Source: Streptomyces sp. DH24 (GTDB lineage: Bacteria; Actinomycetota; Actinomycetes; Streptomycetales; Streptomycetaceae). From it: a stretch of DNA of 64,000 bases. Positions 55,044 through 63,693 of this stretch are shown one piece after another (the first letter of the stretch is position 1; every line of letters starts with the position of its first letter). Made by a program: the position numbers and the translations under genes. The notes beneath the pieces were generated by a model. The model was not told the DNA's origin. It worked only from the letters and a program-made list of their open reading frames with translations, and searched no databases. The stretch covers positions 1 to 64,000 of the forward strand of contig NZ_JARVKW010000017.1 of the NCBI RefSeq assembly GCF_029813775.1. The letters are read 5' to 3'.

Positions 55044-55685
55044 ATGGCCCGACCGCGCAAGCCCCTGCTCAGCACCGACCGGATCGTCGAGACGGCCCGT
55101 GCGCTCGTGGACGCGGAGGGTCTCGCCGCCGTCTCCACGCGCCGGCTCGCCGCGGAACTGGGGGTCAGCGGGCCCTCGCTCTACAACCACTTCCGCACGA
55201 AGGACGAGATCCTGGAGGCGGTCGCCGACTCGGTGAGCGCCCAGGTCGACCTGTCGATGTTCGAGGACGGCCGGGACTGGCGGACCGCGCTGCACGACTG
55301 GGCCGTCTCCTACCGGACCGCCCTGCGCGACCACCCCAACATCGTCCCGGTGCTCGCCCGCGGCCCCGGCCGCCGCCCGGCCGCGCTCCGGCTCGCGGAC
55401 GCCGTGTACGGCGCGATGGTCGACGCGGGCTGGCCGCCCGCGCAGGCCACCTCCATCGGCGCGCTGATGCGGTACTTCATCATGGGCTCCGCGCTCGGCT
55501 CGTTCGCCGGCGGCTTCGTGGACGACGCGAGCGCCTACGACCCCACCGACTATCCGCACCTGGGGCAGGCCCACCTCCTCGCCGAGCAGCAGGAGAAGAT
55601 CGACGAGCGGGCCTTCGAGACGGGGCTCGCGGCGCTGCTCGACGGGCTCGCGGTGCAGTACGAGCAGGTCGCGCGCACCGCCTGA
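55044..55685 (+). CDS. TetR-family regulator (TetR_C-type ligand domain)
   Basis: 213-aa regulator. After MARPRKPLLSTDRIVETARA, the helix-turn-helix is VSTRRLAAELGVSGPSLYNH and FRTKDEILEAVADSVSAQVD. The C-terminal half (RTALHDWAVSYRTALRDHPN) resembles the TetR_C ligand domain. An ATG nine bases upstream is possible, but it would place the start inside the expected transcription start region; the TACTAT at 55031 suggests a leaderless message from 55044. It probably controls the divergent acyl-CoA dehydrogenase and, through the matching site at 60851, the aldehyde dehydrogenase operon. Confidence 0.9.
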   Translation: MARPRKPLLSTDRIVETARALVDAEGLAAVSTRRLAAELGVSGPSLYNHFRTKDEILEAVADSVSAQVDLSMFEDGRDWRTALHDWAVSYRTALRDHPNIVPVLARGPGRRPAALRLADAVYGAMVDAGWPPAQATSIGALMRYFIMGSALGSFAGGFVDDASAYDPTDYPHLGQAHLLAEQQEKIDERAFETGLAALLDGLAVQYEQVARTA

Positions 55686-55746
55686 CGCCCTCCGCCCGCC
55701 GCATCCTTCGGTGCCCGCCGAAGCGTGCGTGGCGCATTCTGGACGC

Positions 55747-56460
55747 ATGACATCGAGGGACGCCCGGGCTCCGCGGCTGGCGCGGCTCGCCGCACTGGTC
55801 GCGGACGAGACGCGGGCCGCCTGTCTGCTGGCGCTGCTCGACGGGCGCGCGTGGACCGCCGGCGAGCTGGCACGGCACGCGGGCGTGGCCGCCTCGACGC
55901 TCAGCGAACACCTGGGCAAGCTCGTCGCGGGCGGGCTGCTCGCCGAGGAACGCCAGGGCCGGCACCGGTACGTGCGGCTGGCCGACGCCCGGGGGGCGCA
56001 GCTCGTCGAGGACCTCGCCGCGCAGGTCGCGCCGGACGCCGTGCCGACGCGCCCGCGCACGCTGCGGGAGGCGAGCGCCGGGTCGGCGATGGCCCGCGGC
56101 CGGACCTGCTACGACCATCTCGCCGGACGGCTCGGCACCACGGTGACCGACGCGCTCACGGCACGCGGGCTGCTGCGCCAGGACACGGGGTTCGCGCTGA
56201 CGGACGCGGGACTGACGTGGTTCGCGGCGGCCGGGATCGGGCTGGACCGCCGCGGCCGCCGCCCGCTCGCCCGTGCCTGCCTGGACTGGACCGAGCGCCG
56301 CCCGCACCTCGCCGGCGTCGCGGGCGCGGCCCTGTGCCGCCACGCCCTGGACGCGGGCTGGTGCGTGCGCATCGGCTCGGAACGGGCGGTGAAGGTGACG
56401 GCGGCAGGCGAGACGGCGCTGTCCGGGCTGCTGGGCATCGACCCGACGTCACTGCGCTGA
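55747..56460 (+). CDS. ArsR-type winged-helix regulator with extended C-terminus
   Basis: 237-aa transcriptional regulator. The ArsR-type winged helix at about 10-75 includes DGRAWTAGELARHAGVAAST and LSEHLGKLVAGGLLAEERQG. There are no obvious metal-ligand cysteines in the recognition helix, so metal sensing is unlikely. The C-terminal part (ARGRTCYDHLAGRLGTTVTD, GIGLDRRGRRPLARACLDWT, RRPHLAGVAGAALCRHALD) recurs in a family of uncharacterised actinobacterial regulators. It starts at an ATG 61 bases after the TetR stop. Target genes unknown. Confidence 0.85.
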   Translation: MTSRDARAPRLARLAALVADETRAACLLALLDGRAWTAGELARHAGVAASTLSEHLGKLVAGGLLAEERQGRHRYVRLADARGAQLVEDLAAQVAPDAVPTRPRTLREASAGSAMARGRTCYDHLAGRLGTTVTDALTARGLLRQDTGFALTDAGLTWFAAAGIGLDRRGRRPLARACLDWTERRPHLAGVAGAALCRHALDAGWCVRIGSERAVKVTAAGETALSGLLGIDPTSLR

Positions 56461-56712
56461 GCGTCGGGGGCGGCCGGCCGACCTGACCCGCCCGCGCGCG
56501 ACCCCCGCCCAGCGGCCCGGCCCGCCCGCAGAAACCGCGCCGGGTGCGGCCGGCCCGCTTCAGGTGGCGACGTACGGCTGTCCGATCGGGTCGGTGGCCT
56601 GCGTGCCGTGCGCCGGGCAGCCGGCGGGCGGCGCCGTGTCCCGGTCGTGGGCGGCGGGCCGGGCCGCTGCCCCGGGGGGTTCCGGAGCGGCGGCCCGAGC
56701 GGGGCCCCGGAC

Positions 56713-58056
56713 TCAGCCCGCCGAGCCGGACTGGGCACGGGCCCGGTCCGCCAGGACCTTGATGGACAGCAGGGCGACCACGGCGAGCGCGACGATGTAG
56801 CCGGACACGGCCATCGAGGTGCCCGTGGCCTCCAGCAGCAGGACCATCACGAACGGCGCGAGCCCGCCGCCGCAGACGGCCGCGATCTGGTAGCCGAGGG
56901 AGGCGCCGGTGTAGCGCATCTCCGGCGTGAACAACTCGGCGAACAGGGCGGCCTGAGGGCCGTACATGATGCTGAGGAAACAGCTCGCGACGAACGTGCC
57001 GACGGCCAGCCACAGCAGCGAGCCGGTGTCGATCAGCAGGAACAGCGGCACCGCCCACAGGCCGATGCCGGCCGCGCCGATCGCGTAGATCCGGATGCGG
57101 CCGATGCGGTCGGACAGGGCGGCGGAGGCCGGGATCAGCACCAGTTGGGTGAGGCTGACGCAGAGCGAGACGGTGAGCACCGGGCCGCGCTCCATGTCGA
57201 GTTCGCGGGTGGTGTAGTCGAGGACGCCGGTGATGAGGATGTAGAACGTCGCGGTGTTCACGGCGAAGGAGCCGCCGGCCAGCAACACCGTGCCCAGGTG
57301 GCCGCGCACGATGGTGCGCAGCGGCGAGGTGCGCGCCGCCTGTGCCTGCTCCTTCTCGGCCAGCGCCCGTTCGGCGGCCCGGAACTCGGGCGTCTCCTCG
57401 ACGCGGGTGTGGATGTACCAGGCCAGTCCGAGGACGAGCAGGCCCACCAGGAACGGCACCCGCCAGCCCCAGGCGGTGAACGCGGACTCCGTGGTGAGCG
57501 CGCCGGCCAGCAGGAAGACGGTGTTGGCGGTGACGACGCCGATGGGGACGCCGAGCTGGACGACGCTGCCGTAGATGCCGCGCTTGCCCTCGGGGGCGTA
57601 CTCGGTGGCCAGCAGCATCGCGCCGCCCCACTGCGCGCCGACGGCGACGCCCTGCGCGACGCGCAGCAGGACCAGCAGGATCGGCGCGGCGACGCCGATG
57701 GTCTCGTACGTGGGCAGCAGGCCGATGCCGGTGGTGGCGACGCCCATCAGGGTCAGGGCGAGGACGAGCATGGGCTTGCGGCCCCGTTTGTCGCCGAGCT
57801 GGCCGGCGACGATGCCGCCGATCGGGCGGGCCAGGAAGCCGACGGCGAAGGTGGCGAAGGCGGCCAGGACGCCGGCGGTGGAGCTGCCGGCCGGGAAGTA
57901 CAGGTCGCCGAGGACGAGTGCGGCGGCGATGCCGAAGACGAAGTAGTCGTACCACTCGACGGCGGAGGCGAGGGCGGCGGCGCCGGCGACGCGGCGCCGG
58001 TTCGGTGCGGCGGGGGTGGGGGTGGTGAGCGGTTGAGCGGAAGGGGCCGTGTCCAT
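56713..58056 (-). CDS. MHS-family MFS transporter
   Basis: 447-aa major facilitator of the metabolite:H+ symporter type (proline/betaine, alpha-ketoglutarate and shikimate transporters). It opens with ALASAVEWYDYFVFGIAAAL, the MHS family start, and carries GFLARPIGGIVAGQLGDKRG with the RPIGG and GDKRGRK motif between segments 2 and 3. VEETPEFRAAERALAEKEQA is the central loop; RIGRIRIYAIGAAGIGLWAV begins the second half. A TetR-type palindrome lies upstream. It probably imports an organic acid, perhaps related to the adjacent dehydrogenases. Confidence 0.92.
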   Translation of the reverse strand: MDTAPSAQPLTTPTPAAPNRRRVAGAAALASAVEWYDYFVFGIAAALVLGDLYFPAGSSTAGVLAAFATFAVGFLARPIGGIVAGQLGDKRGRKPMLVLALTLMGVATTGIGLLPTYETIGVAAPILLVLLRVAQGVAVGAQWGGAMLLATEYAPEGKRGIYGSVVQLGVPIGVVTANTVFLLAGALTTESAFTAWGWRVPFLVGLLVLGLAWYIHTRVEETPEFRAAERALAEKEQAQAARTSPLRTIVRGHLGTVLLAGGSFAVNTATFYILITGVLDYTTRELDMERGPVLTVSLCVSLTQLVLIPASAALSDRIGRIRIYAIGAAGIGLWAVPLFLLIDTGSLLWLAVGTFVASCFLSIMYGPQAALFAELFTPEMRYTGASLGYQIAAVCGGGLAPFVMVLLLEATGTSMAVSGYIVALAVVALLSIKVLADRARAQSGSAG

Positions 58057-58121
58057 GAGTGCACGCTCCGGGGAGTTGCGGGGGACGGAACGGTGGGGGG
58101 CGGCTCGGGGTTTCCGGGAAC

Positions 58122-58140
58122 GTACTGACCGGACGGTATG
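58122..58140. promoter_or_regulatory. TetR-type palindrome upstream of the MHS transporter
   Basis: On the minus strand the sequence begins CATACCGTCCGGTCAGTAC, matching the site before the phosphotransferase operon (CATACCGACCGGTCGGCAT) at 15 of 19 positions. It is 66 bases upstream of the transporter start. Confidence 0.5.
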
Positions 58141-58225
58141 GACGTCAACGGGTCGTGCGGCAGGAGTTTTCCGCCCGCCCACGGCACGGGCGGAGGGGCC
58201 CGTACGGCACGCGGGCACGCCTGCG

Positions 58226-58253
58226 GCCCCGGCCGCCCGTGGGAGGCCGGGGC
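58226..58253. terminator. Hairpin after the alcohol dehydrogenase gene
   Basis: GCCCCGGCC and GGCCGGGGC are perfect 9-bp arms with a 10-base loop, in the 235-base gap separating the dehydrogenase operon from the transporter gene. Confidence 0.45.
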
Positions 58254-58291
58254 GCGTGCGGGCAGGTCTCGCGACGAGGGCGCGGCGGACC

Positions 58292-59377
58292 CTAGAAGAT
58301 CACCAGCGCCCGCCCGCCCTTGCCCGCGAGCATGTTCTCGAAGGCCGCCGGGATGCCCTCCAGGGCGATCCGCTCGGTGACCAGGGCGCCGAGGTCCAGG
58401 CGTCCGGTGCGGACGTGGTCGGCGAGCACCGGGAGGTCCTGCGCCGGGTTGGAGTTGCCGTAGACGCAGCCGGACAGGGTGCGGCCCCAGTGGAAGATCT
58501 CCAGGGCGTTGAAGGTGACCTGCTGGTCCTTGCCGCCGATGCCGACGACCGTGGTGCGTCCGCCGCGCCGGGTGGACTCCCAGGCGGTGCGGATGGTGAC
58601 CGCGCGGCCCACGCACTCGACGGCCACGTCGACGCCCTGCTTGCCGGTGAGGGCGCGGATCTCGCGGGCGGTGGTGTCGGAGGCGACGACGTAGTCGGTG
58701 GCGCCTGCGCCGCGCGCGAGTTCCTCCTTCTCCGGGGAGACGTCGACCGCGACGATCTTCGAGGCGCCCGCGATCCGCGCGGCCTGGAGGGTGGCCAGGC
58801 CCACTCCCCCGACGCCGAACACGGCCACCGTCTCGCCGGGGCGGACCTTGGCGGAGTGGTGGACGGCACCGTAGCCGGTGAGGACGGCGCAGCCGAGCAG
58901 GGCGGCGTCGGTGAGCGGGACGCCGTCCGGCGCGGGCAGCACGCAGGACTCGTGCACCACGGTCTCCTCGGCGAACGCGGCGACGTTCAGGCCGGGGTGG
59001 AGTTCGGTGCCGTCGCAGGTGCGGCGGGCGTGCACCTCGGCGGCGCCGGCCAGGGCGTTGGCGCACAGCCAGACCTCGCCGAGCGCGCAGGCGTGGCAGT
59101 TTCCGCAGGCGGGCGCCCAGTTGAGGACGACGCCGTCACCGGGCGCGAGATGCCCCACGCCCTCACCGACGGCGACGACGGTGCCCGCGCCCTCGTGGCC
59201 GAGGACGGCCGGGACCGGGAGTTTCATGGTGCCGTTGGTCAGGGACAGGTCGGAGTGGCACACGCCGGCGGCGGCGAGCCGGACGCGGACCTGGCCGGGT
59301 CCGGGGTCCGGCAGGTCGATCTCGGCGATCTCCAGCGGGGAGCCGACGGCGGGCAGGACGGCGGCGCGAACAGCCAT
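58292..59377 (-). CDS. Zinc-dependent medium-chain alcohol dehydrogenase
   Basis: 361-aa NAD(P)-dependent alcohol dehydrogenase. Catalytic zinc ligands: Cys in AAAGVCHSDL and GHEGAGTVVAVG. Structural zinc: the four cysteines of CGNCHACALGEVWLC. Rossmann motif: VAVFGVGGVGLATLQAARIA; VDVSPEKEELARGAGATDYV follows with Asp favouring NAD. ALEIFHWGRTLSGCVYGNSN is characteristic of the class III/mycothiol-dehydrogenase-like group, and a link to mycothiol chemistry is possible but not shown. It is 47 bases downstream of the aldehyde dehydrogenase gene. Confidence 0.93.
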   Translation of the reverse strand: MAVRAAVLPAVGSPLEIAEIDLPDPGPGQVRVRLAAAGVCHSDLSLTNGTMKLPVPAVLGHEGAGTVVAVGEGVGHLAPGDGVVLNWAPACGNCHACALGEVWLCANALAGAAEVHARRTCDGTELHPGLNVAAFAEETVVHESCVLPAPDGVPLTDAALLGCAVLTGYGAVHHSAKVRPGETVAVFGVGGVGLATLQAARIAGASKIVAVDVSPEKEELARGAGATDYVVASDTTAREIRALTGKQGVDVAVECVGRAVTIRTAWESTRRGGRTTVVGIGGKDQQVTFNALEIFHWGRTLSGCVYGNSNPAQDLPVLADHVRTGRLDLGALVTERIALEGIPAAFENMLAGKGGRALVIF

Positions 59378-59424
59378 GGCGGGGCAACTCTCCTGGGGGG
59401 AGGGAGACGGGACGAAGGAGGGGG

Positions 59425-60813
59425 TCAGAACTGGAGCGACTTGGTCTGGAGGTACTCGGCCAGCCCGTGCGCGCCCAGCTCGCGGCCGACGCCGGACTGC
59501 TTGTAACCGCCGAACGGCGCCAGCGGGTTGAAGCGTCCGCCGTTGATGTCGACCTGGCCGGTCTCCATGCGGCGCGCGAAGGCCGCCGCCTCCGCCTCGT
59601 CGCCCGCCCACACGGCGCCGGCGAGGCCGTAGACCGTGCCGTTGGCGATGTCCAGGGCGTCGTCCTCGTCCTCGTAGCGCAGGACGGACAGGACCGGGCC
59701 GAAGATCTCCTCCTGCGCGATGGTCATGCCGGGTGTGACGTCGGCGAAGACGGTCGGGCTGACGTAGTAGCCCTTCTCGCGCGGCGCCTCGGGTCCGCCG
59801 GCGACCAGGCGGGCGCCCTCGGCGACGCCCTTCTCGATGTACCCGCGCACCCGTTGCCGCTGCTTGGCGTTGACGACCGGGCCGATGCGGTCGCCGTACT
59901 TGGCGGCCGCGGCGGCGGCCAGTTCCACGGCCTCGTCGTACTGCGCGGAGTGCACCAGCATCCGGGTCCATGCGCTGCACGTCTGGCCGGAGTTGGACAT
60001 GACGTTGGCGACGCCGACGTTGACCGCCTTGGCGAGGTCGGCGCTGGGCAGGATGACGTTGGCGGACTTGCCGCCGAGTTCGAGGGCGACCTTCTTCACG
60101 GCGGCGCCCGCCGTGGCGGCGATCCGCCGGCCGACGGCGGTGGAGCCGGTGAAGGACACCAGGTCGACGCCCGGGTGCTCGGCGAGGGCCTGTCCCGCCA
60201 CCGGGCCGAGGCCGGTCACCAGGTTGAACACGCCCGCCGGGACGCCGGCCTCGTGCACCGCCTCCGCGAACAGCTGGGCGGTCAGCGGGGTGTCCTCCGC
60301 CGGCTTGAGGACGATCGTGCAGCCCGCGGCGAGCGCCGGGGCGACCTTGGCGACGATCTGGTGCAGCGGGTAGTTCCAGGGCGTGATGGCGGCGACGACG
60401 CCGATCGGCTCCTGGTAGACGGTCGAGTTGCCGACCTTCTCCTCGAAGGGGTACGCCGCCGCGAGTTCGGCGTACGAGCCCGCCACCGCGATCGGGGCGC
60501 CCACGTGCACGTTCTGCGAGAACTTCAGCGGCGAGCCGAGTTCGGCGGTGACGGTCTCGGCGATCTCGTCCTTGCGGGCGACCAGCACGTCCCGCAGGGC
60601 GGCGATACGCGCGGCCCGCTCGGCGGGCGGGGTGGCGGCCCACCCGGCGAGGGCGGCGCGCGCGGCCCGTACGGCGGTGTCGACGTCCAGGGCGGTGCCT
60701 GCCGGGACCTGGCCGATGACCTGCTCGTCGGCCGGATTCACGACCTCGATCACGTCCTGGCCGGCGGCCGGGCGCCAGGCGCCGTCGATGTACATGCCGT
60801 CGTGTGCCTTCAT
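59425..60813 (-). CDS. NAD(P)-dependent aldehyde dehydrogenase
   Basis: 462-aa aldehyde dehydrogenase, normal length. The general base Glu is in KKVALELGGKSANVILPSAD; the catalytic Cys in VMSNSGQTCSAWTRMLVHSA; ITPWNYPLHQIVAKVAPALA and EEIFGPVLSVLRYEDEDDA are further conserved blocks. The closing FNPLAPFGGYKQSGVGRELG matches the family. First gene of a two-gene operon with the alcohol dehydrogenase, suggesting oxidation of an alcohol through its aldehyde to an acid. A TetR operator lies 38 bases upstream of the start. Confidence 0.94.
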   Translation of the reverse strand: MKAHDGMYIDGAWRPAAGQDVIEVVNPADEQVIGQVPAGTALDVDTAVRAARAALAGWAATPPAERAARIAALRDVLVARKDEIAETVTAELGSPLKFSQNVHVGAPIAVAGSYAELAAAYPFEEKVGNSTVYQEPIGVVAAITPWNYPLHQIVAKVAPALAAGCTIVLKPAEDTPLTAQLFAEAVHEAGVPAGVFNLVTGLGPVAGQALAEHPGVDLVSFTGSTAVGRRIAATAGAAVKKVALELGGKSANVILPSADLAKAVNVGVANVMSNSGQTCSAWTRMLVHSAQYDEAVELAAAAAAKYGDRIGPVVNAKQRQRVRGYIEKGVAEGARLVAGGPEAPREKGYYVSPTVFADVTPGMTIAQEEIFGPVLSVLRYEDEDDALDIANGTVYGLAGAVWAGDEAEAAAFARRMETGQVDINGGRFNPLAPFGGYKQSGVGRELGAHGLAEYLQTKSLQF

Positions 60814-60850
60814 GGCGTTCCCTCCGGGCGGGCCTCGTCGTCCGGACCCC

Positions 60851-60869
60851 AAACTAGCGCCGTTAGTTT
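60851..60869. promoter_or_regulatory. Second copy of the 55.0-kb TetR operator
   Basis: AAACTAGCGCCGTTAGTTT is a palindrome around a central C with one mismatched pair, sharing 14 of 19 positions with AAACTAGCAGTGCTAATTT (complement of 54999-55017). It lies in the 108-base gap upstream of the aldehyde dehydrogenase gene. Confidence 0.7.
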
Positions 60870-60921
60870 TCCGGCACCAGGGGCGGTCCGCATGGCGCGG
60901 CTCACCCTGCCCGGCGGTGGC

Positions 60922-61398
60922 TCAGAAGTCGACCCTCGTCCGGATGTCGACCCGGGCCACGGACTCCTGCCCGAACGTCTTCTCGTACGCCCGGCGGATC
61001 TCCTCGATCTTCCGGTCGCTCGCCCGGGCCTGCGCCACCGGGTAGAGCAGGACCAGTTCGTACGACCGCTCCTTCTCGATCCGGCCGTGCGCGTCCCGCC
61101 ACTGCCCGCGCCCGGTCTGCACGGTCAGCCCGGCCGGGAAGTCGGGTGTGACCTCCTGATCCACGAAGGCCGTGAACTCCTCGTCGGTGACGGCCGGGCC
61201 GCCGTCGGGCCGCTCGGTGCCGAAGAACAGCTGGGTCTCGACGTACGGCGCGCCGCGGGCGGGCACGGCGTCCGACACGGCGGCGGCCGGTGTGGTGCCG
61301 GCGTCGTCGAGGCCGGCGTAGGCGGCGGGCGCGGCGACGGCCAGCACCAGGCCGGCCGTCGCGAGGGCCGTGCGGCCCCGGGTGAACCGGAGATTCAT
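60922..61398 (-). CDS. DUF3574 family secreted protein
   Basis: 158-aa exported protein. A signal peptide, MNLRFTRGRTALATAGLVLA with an AYA site near residue 28, precedes a DUF3574 domain: YVETQLFFGTERPDGGPAVT, FVDQEVTPDFPAGLTVQTGR and SYELVLLYPVAQARASDRKI. The start at 61398 gives the cleanest signal peptide, though an ATGA overlap with the upstream ATPase gene at 61422 would also work and suggests translational coupling. Function unknown. Confidence 0.8.
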   Translation of the reverse strand: MNLRFTRGRTALATAGLVLAVAAPAAYAGLDDAGTTPAAAVSDAVPARGAPYVETQLFFGTERPDGGPAVTDEEFTAFVDQEVTPDFPAGLTVQTGRGQWRDAHGRIEKERSYELVLLYPVAQARASDRKIEEIRRAYEKTFGQESVARVDIRTRVDF

Positions 61399-61418
61399 GG
61401 GCTCGTCCCTGTGGGGGG

Positions 61419-62753
61419 TCATGTTCCGAGGTCCGGCAGCCGTGCCGGGGTGGGGCAGATCCGTTCGCCGTTGTGGTCGAAGACGAACATGTGGGCGAGG
61501 TCGACGAGGAGCGGGACCTGCATGCCGTGCCGCAGGGCGATGTCCGGGGTGGTGCGGACGATGAGGTCGCCGGGCACCCGGGGTTCGGCGCGCGCGGGCT
61601 CGGGCTCGTCGTCGGCGGGGTGGTCCAGGACGACCACCGGTCCGGCGCGCAGGCCGCCCGCCTTCTCCCTGAGCCGGTCCAGGACGGTGCCCTCCCGGCG
61701 CCGCCTGCGGACCGGGCGCGCGGGACGCGGCGCCTCCAGGTCGGGGACGACGGCGGGGCGCGAGCCGGTGTTGAAGTGGACGAGGTTCTCGTGGCCCTGG
61801 TACTCCACGTGCTCCACGAGGCCGGTGATCGCCACCTCGCCGGCCCGGGCGGCGGCCGGCTTGGCGATCCGCACGGCCTCCGAGCGCAGGCCCACGATGA
61901 CCTCGCGGCCCTGCTGGACGCGGAGCAACTGGTGGTCCAGGGACAGCGGTTCGGGCAGCCGCAGGAACTGCTTGCCGAGGCTGATGGTCATCGCGCCGTC
62001 GAGGGGCGCCCGGACCAGGCCGCGCAGCAGGTTGATGCGCGGGGTGCCGATGAAGGCGGCGACGAAGACGTTGGCGGGCAGCGCGTAGACCGCGCGCGGG
62101 GTGTCGACCTGCTGGAGGAGCCCGCCGCGCAGGACGGCGACCCGGTCGCCGAGCGACATGGCCTCCGACTGGTCGTGGGTGACGTAGACGGTGGTGACGC
62201 CCAGGTCGCGGGTGAGTTGGGAGATCTCGGCGCGCAGGTGGTTGCGGAGCTTGGCGTCGAGGTTGGACAGCGGCTCGTCCATCAGGAAGGCCGAGGGGTG
62301 GCGCGCGATGGCCCGGCCCATGGCGACGCGCTGGCGTTCACCGCCGGACAGCTGGCTCGGGAAGCGGTCGAGGAGGTCCTCGATGCCGAGCATGCGGGCG
62401 GTGGCGTCCACGCGCGGGCGGGGGTCGGCGCCGGGGTTCTCGATGCGCAGCGGGAAGCCGATGTTGTCGCGGCTGGTCATGCTCGGGTAGAGGGCGAAGT
62501 TCTGGAACACCATCGCCATGTCCCGCTCGGCCGGCGCCAGTTCGTTGGACAGCTCGCCGTCGAGGAACAGCCGGCCCTCGTCGATCTCCTCCAGGCCGGC
62601 GATCATCCGGAGCACCGTCGACTTGCCGCACCCGGACGGGCCGAGCAGCACGAGGAACTCGCCGGGCGATATGTCCAGGGACAGCCGGTCGACCACGCGG
62701 ACACCGCGGGTGTAGGACTTGCTCACGTCGTGCAGGGAGATGGCGCGTGTCAT
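61419..62753 (-). CDS. MsmK/UgpC-type sugar ABC transporter ATPase
   Basis: 444-aa ATP-binding subunit of the CUT1 class. Walker A GPSGCGKST at about 39-47, signature LSGGERQRVAMGRAIARHPS, Walker B FLMDEPLSNLDAKLR and switch His in VTHDQSEAMSLGD. The C-terminal OB-fold domain (about 240-444) binds regulators in this class, and here it holds a long Arg/Pro-rich linker (around 345-395). No sugar permease or binding protein adjoins it. MsmK-like ATPases of Streptomyces can energise several unlinked sugar importers, which fits an isolated gene. It precedes the DUF3574 gene with an ATGA overlap. Confidence 0.92.
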   Translation of the reverse strand: MTRAISLHDVSKSYTRGVRVVDRLSLDISPGEFLVLLGPSGCGKSTVLRMIAGLEEIDEGRLFLDGELSNELAPAERDMAMVFQNFALYPSMTSRDNIGFPLRIENPGADPRPRVDATARMLGIEDLLDRFPSQLSGGERQRVAMGRAIARHPSAFLMDEPLSNLDAKLRNHLRAEISQLTRDLGVTTVYVTHDQSEAMSLGDRVAVLRGGLLQQVDTPRAVYALPANVFVAAFIGTPRINLLRGLVRAPLDGAMTISLGKQFLRLPEPLSLDHQLLRVQQGREVIVGLRSEAVRIAKPAAARAGEVAITGLVEHVEYQGHENLVHFNTGSRPAVVPDLEAPRPARPVRRRRREGTVLDRLREKAGGLRAGPVVVLDHPADDEPEPARAEPRVPGDLIVRTTPDIALRHGMQVPLLVDLAHMFVFDHNGERICPTPARLPDLGT

Positions 62754-62924
62754 GAGAGGTGCCCCCGAGGGCTCACTGGGCGCTGGTGCTCCGCGGTCGG
62801 ACGCCCCGTACAGGACGTACGGGGCTGTGGGTCACGGAAGTTAACGGAATGTGCGCACCCGAGGGAAGAGACAGGGCGGGATCGGGGGGTCCGGCTCAGC
62901 AGGTGAGAAAGCGGATGCCCAGAT

Positions 62925-63677
62925 TCAGTCGGCCGGGTGGGCCCGGCCCGGGTCGCGGACCTGCGTGAGGTGGGCGAAGACGACCACGTTGCCCGAGTAG
63001 CCCTCGCGCCGGTCGTAGGTGCCGCCGCAGGTGATCAGCCGCAGTTCGGGGCGGCCCCGGTGGCCGTACACCTCCTCGTCGGGGAAGTCGTCCTTCTCGT
63101 ACGACTTCACGGCGTCGACCGTGTACACGGCGGTCCGTTCGTCGGCCCGCCGGACCTCGATGCGGCGGCCGGGCGTGAGTTCGCCGAGGCCGGCGAAGAC
63201 GGCGGGGCCCTTCATGGTGTCGAGGTGTCCGACGGCGACGGCGGTGCCGTTCTCGCCGGGTGTCGGCCCGCCCTCGTACCAGCCGACCAGGTTGGGGTCG
63301 TCGTCGGGCGGGGCCGTCATCCGGCGCTGCGCGTCGAGTTCCAGGCCCATGACCGGGGCGTCGACCCCGATGTGCGGGACCCAGAGGCGGGTGGCACGGG
63401 ACGGCGGCAGCGGCCGGGGCGCGGCCGGGGGACGCGGCCTCGCGGACGGGGCGGCCGGGGGTTTCGGTCCGGCGCCGGGCGGGGCGGCCGGGGCCGCCGT
63501 CCGTGCGGGAACCCGCTCGGCGGCGTGGGACGTGCCGTCCGGGCGGGTCGCCGCGGGGCCCGGAGCGGCGGCGACCGCTCCGGGCTCGTCGTCCTGGGCC
63601 CACCAGACGCCGCCCGCCACCAGGCAGCCGGTCACGAGGACCGTCCGCGTCAGGCGGTAGGCGCGCGTCCGGCTCAT
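62925..63677 (-). CDS. Class F sortase
   Basis: 250-aa membrane-anchored transpeptidase. An N-terminal membrane helix (LTRTVLVTGCLVAGGVWWAQ) and a long Pro/Ala-rich spacer (about 50-95) precede the sortase domain. Catalytic residues: His in GTAVAVGHLDTMKG, Cys in LRLITCGGTYDRREGYSGNV, and the Arg after it. This is the small actinobacterial class F arrangement. Class F sortases are poorly characterised. The start at 63677 avoids overlap with the upstream gene and has a weak CAGGGG. It is immediately downstream of a surface-protein-like gene, a likely substrate or partner. Confidence 0.9.
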   Translation of the reverse strand: MSRTRAYRLTRTVLVTGCLVAGGVWWAQDDEPGAVAAAPGPAATRPDGTSHAAERVPARTAAPAAPPGAGPKPPAAPSARPRPPAAPRPLPPSRATRLWVPHIGVDAPVMGLELDAQRRMTAPPDDDPNLVGWYEGGPTPGENGTAVAVGHLDTMKGPAVFAGLGELTPGRRIEVRRADERTAVYTVDAVKSYEKDDFPDEEVYGHRGRPELRLITCGGTYDRREGYSGNVVVFAHLTQVRDPGRAHPAD

Positions 63678-63693
63678 GGGCCGGCCCCTGCGC

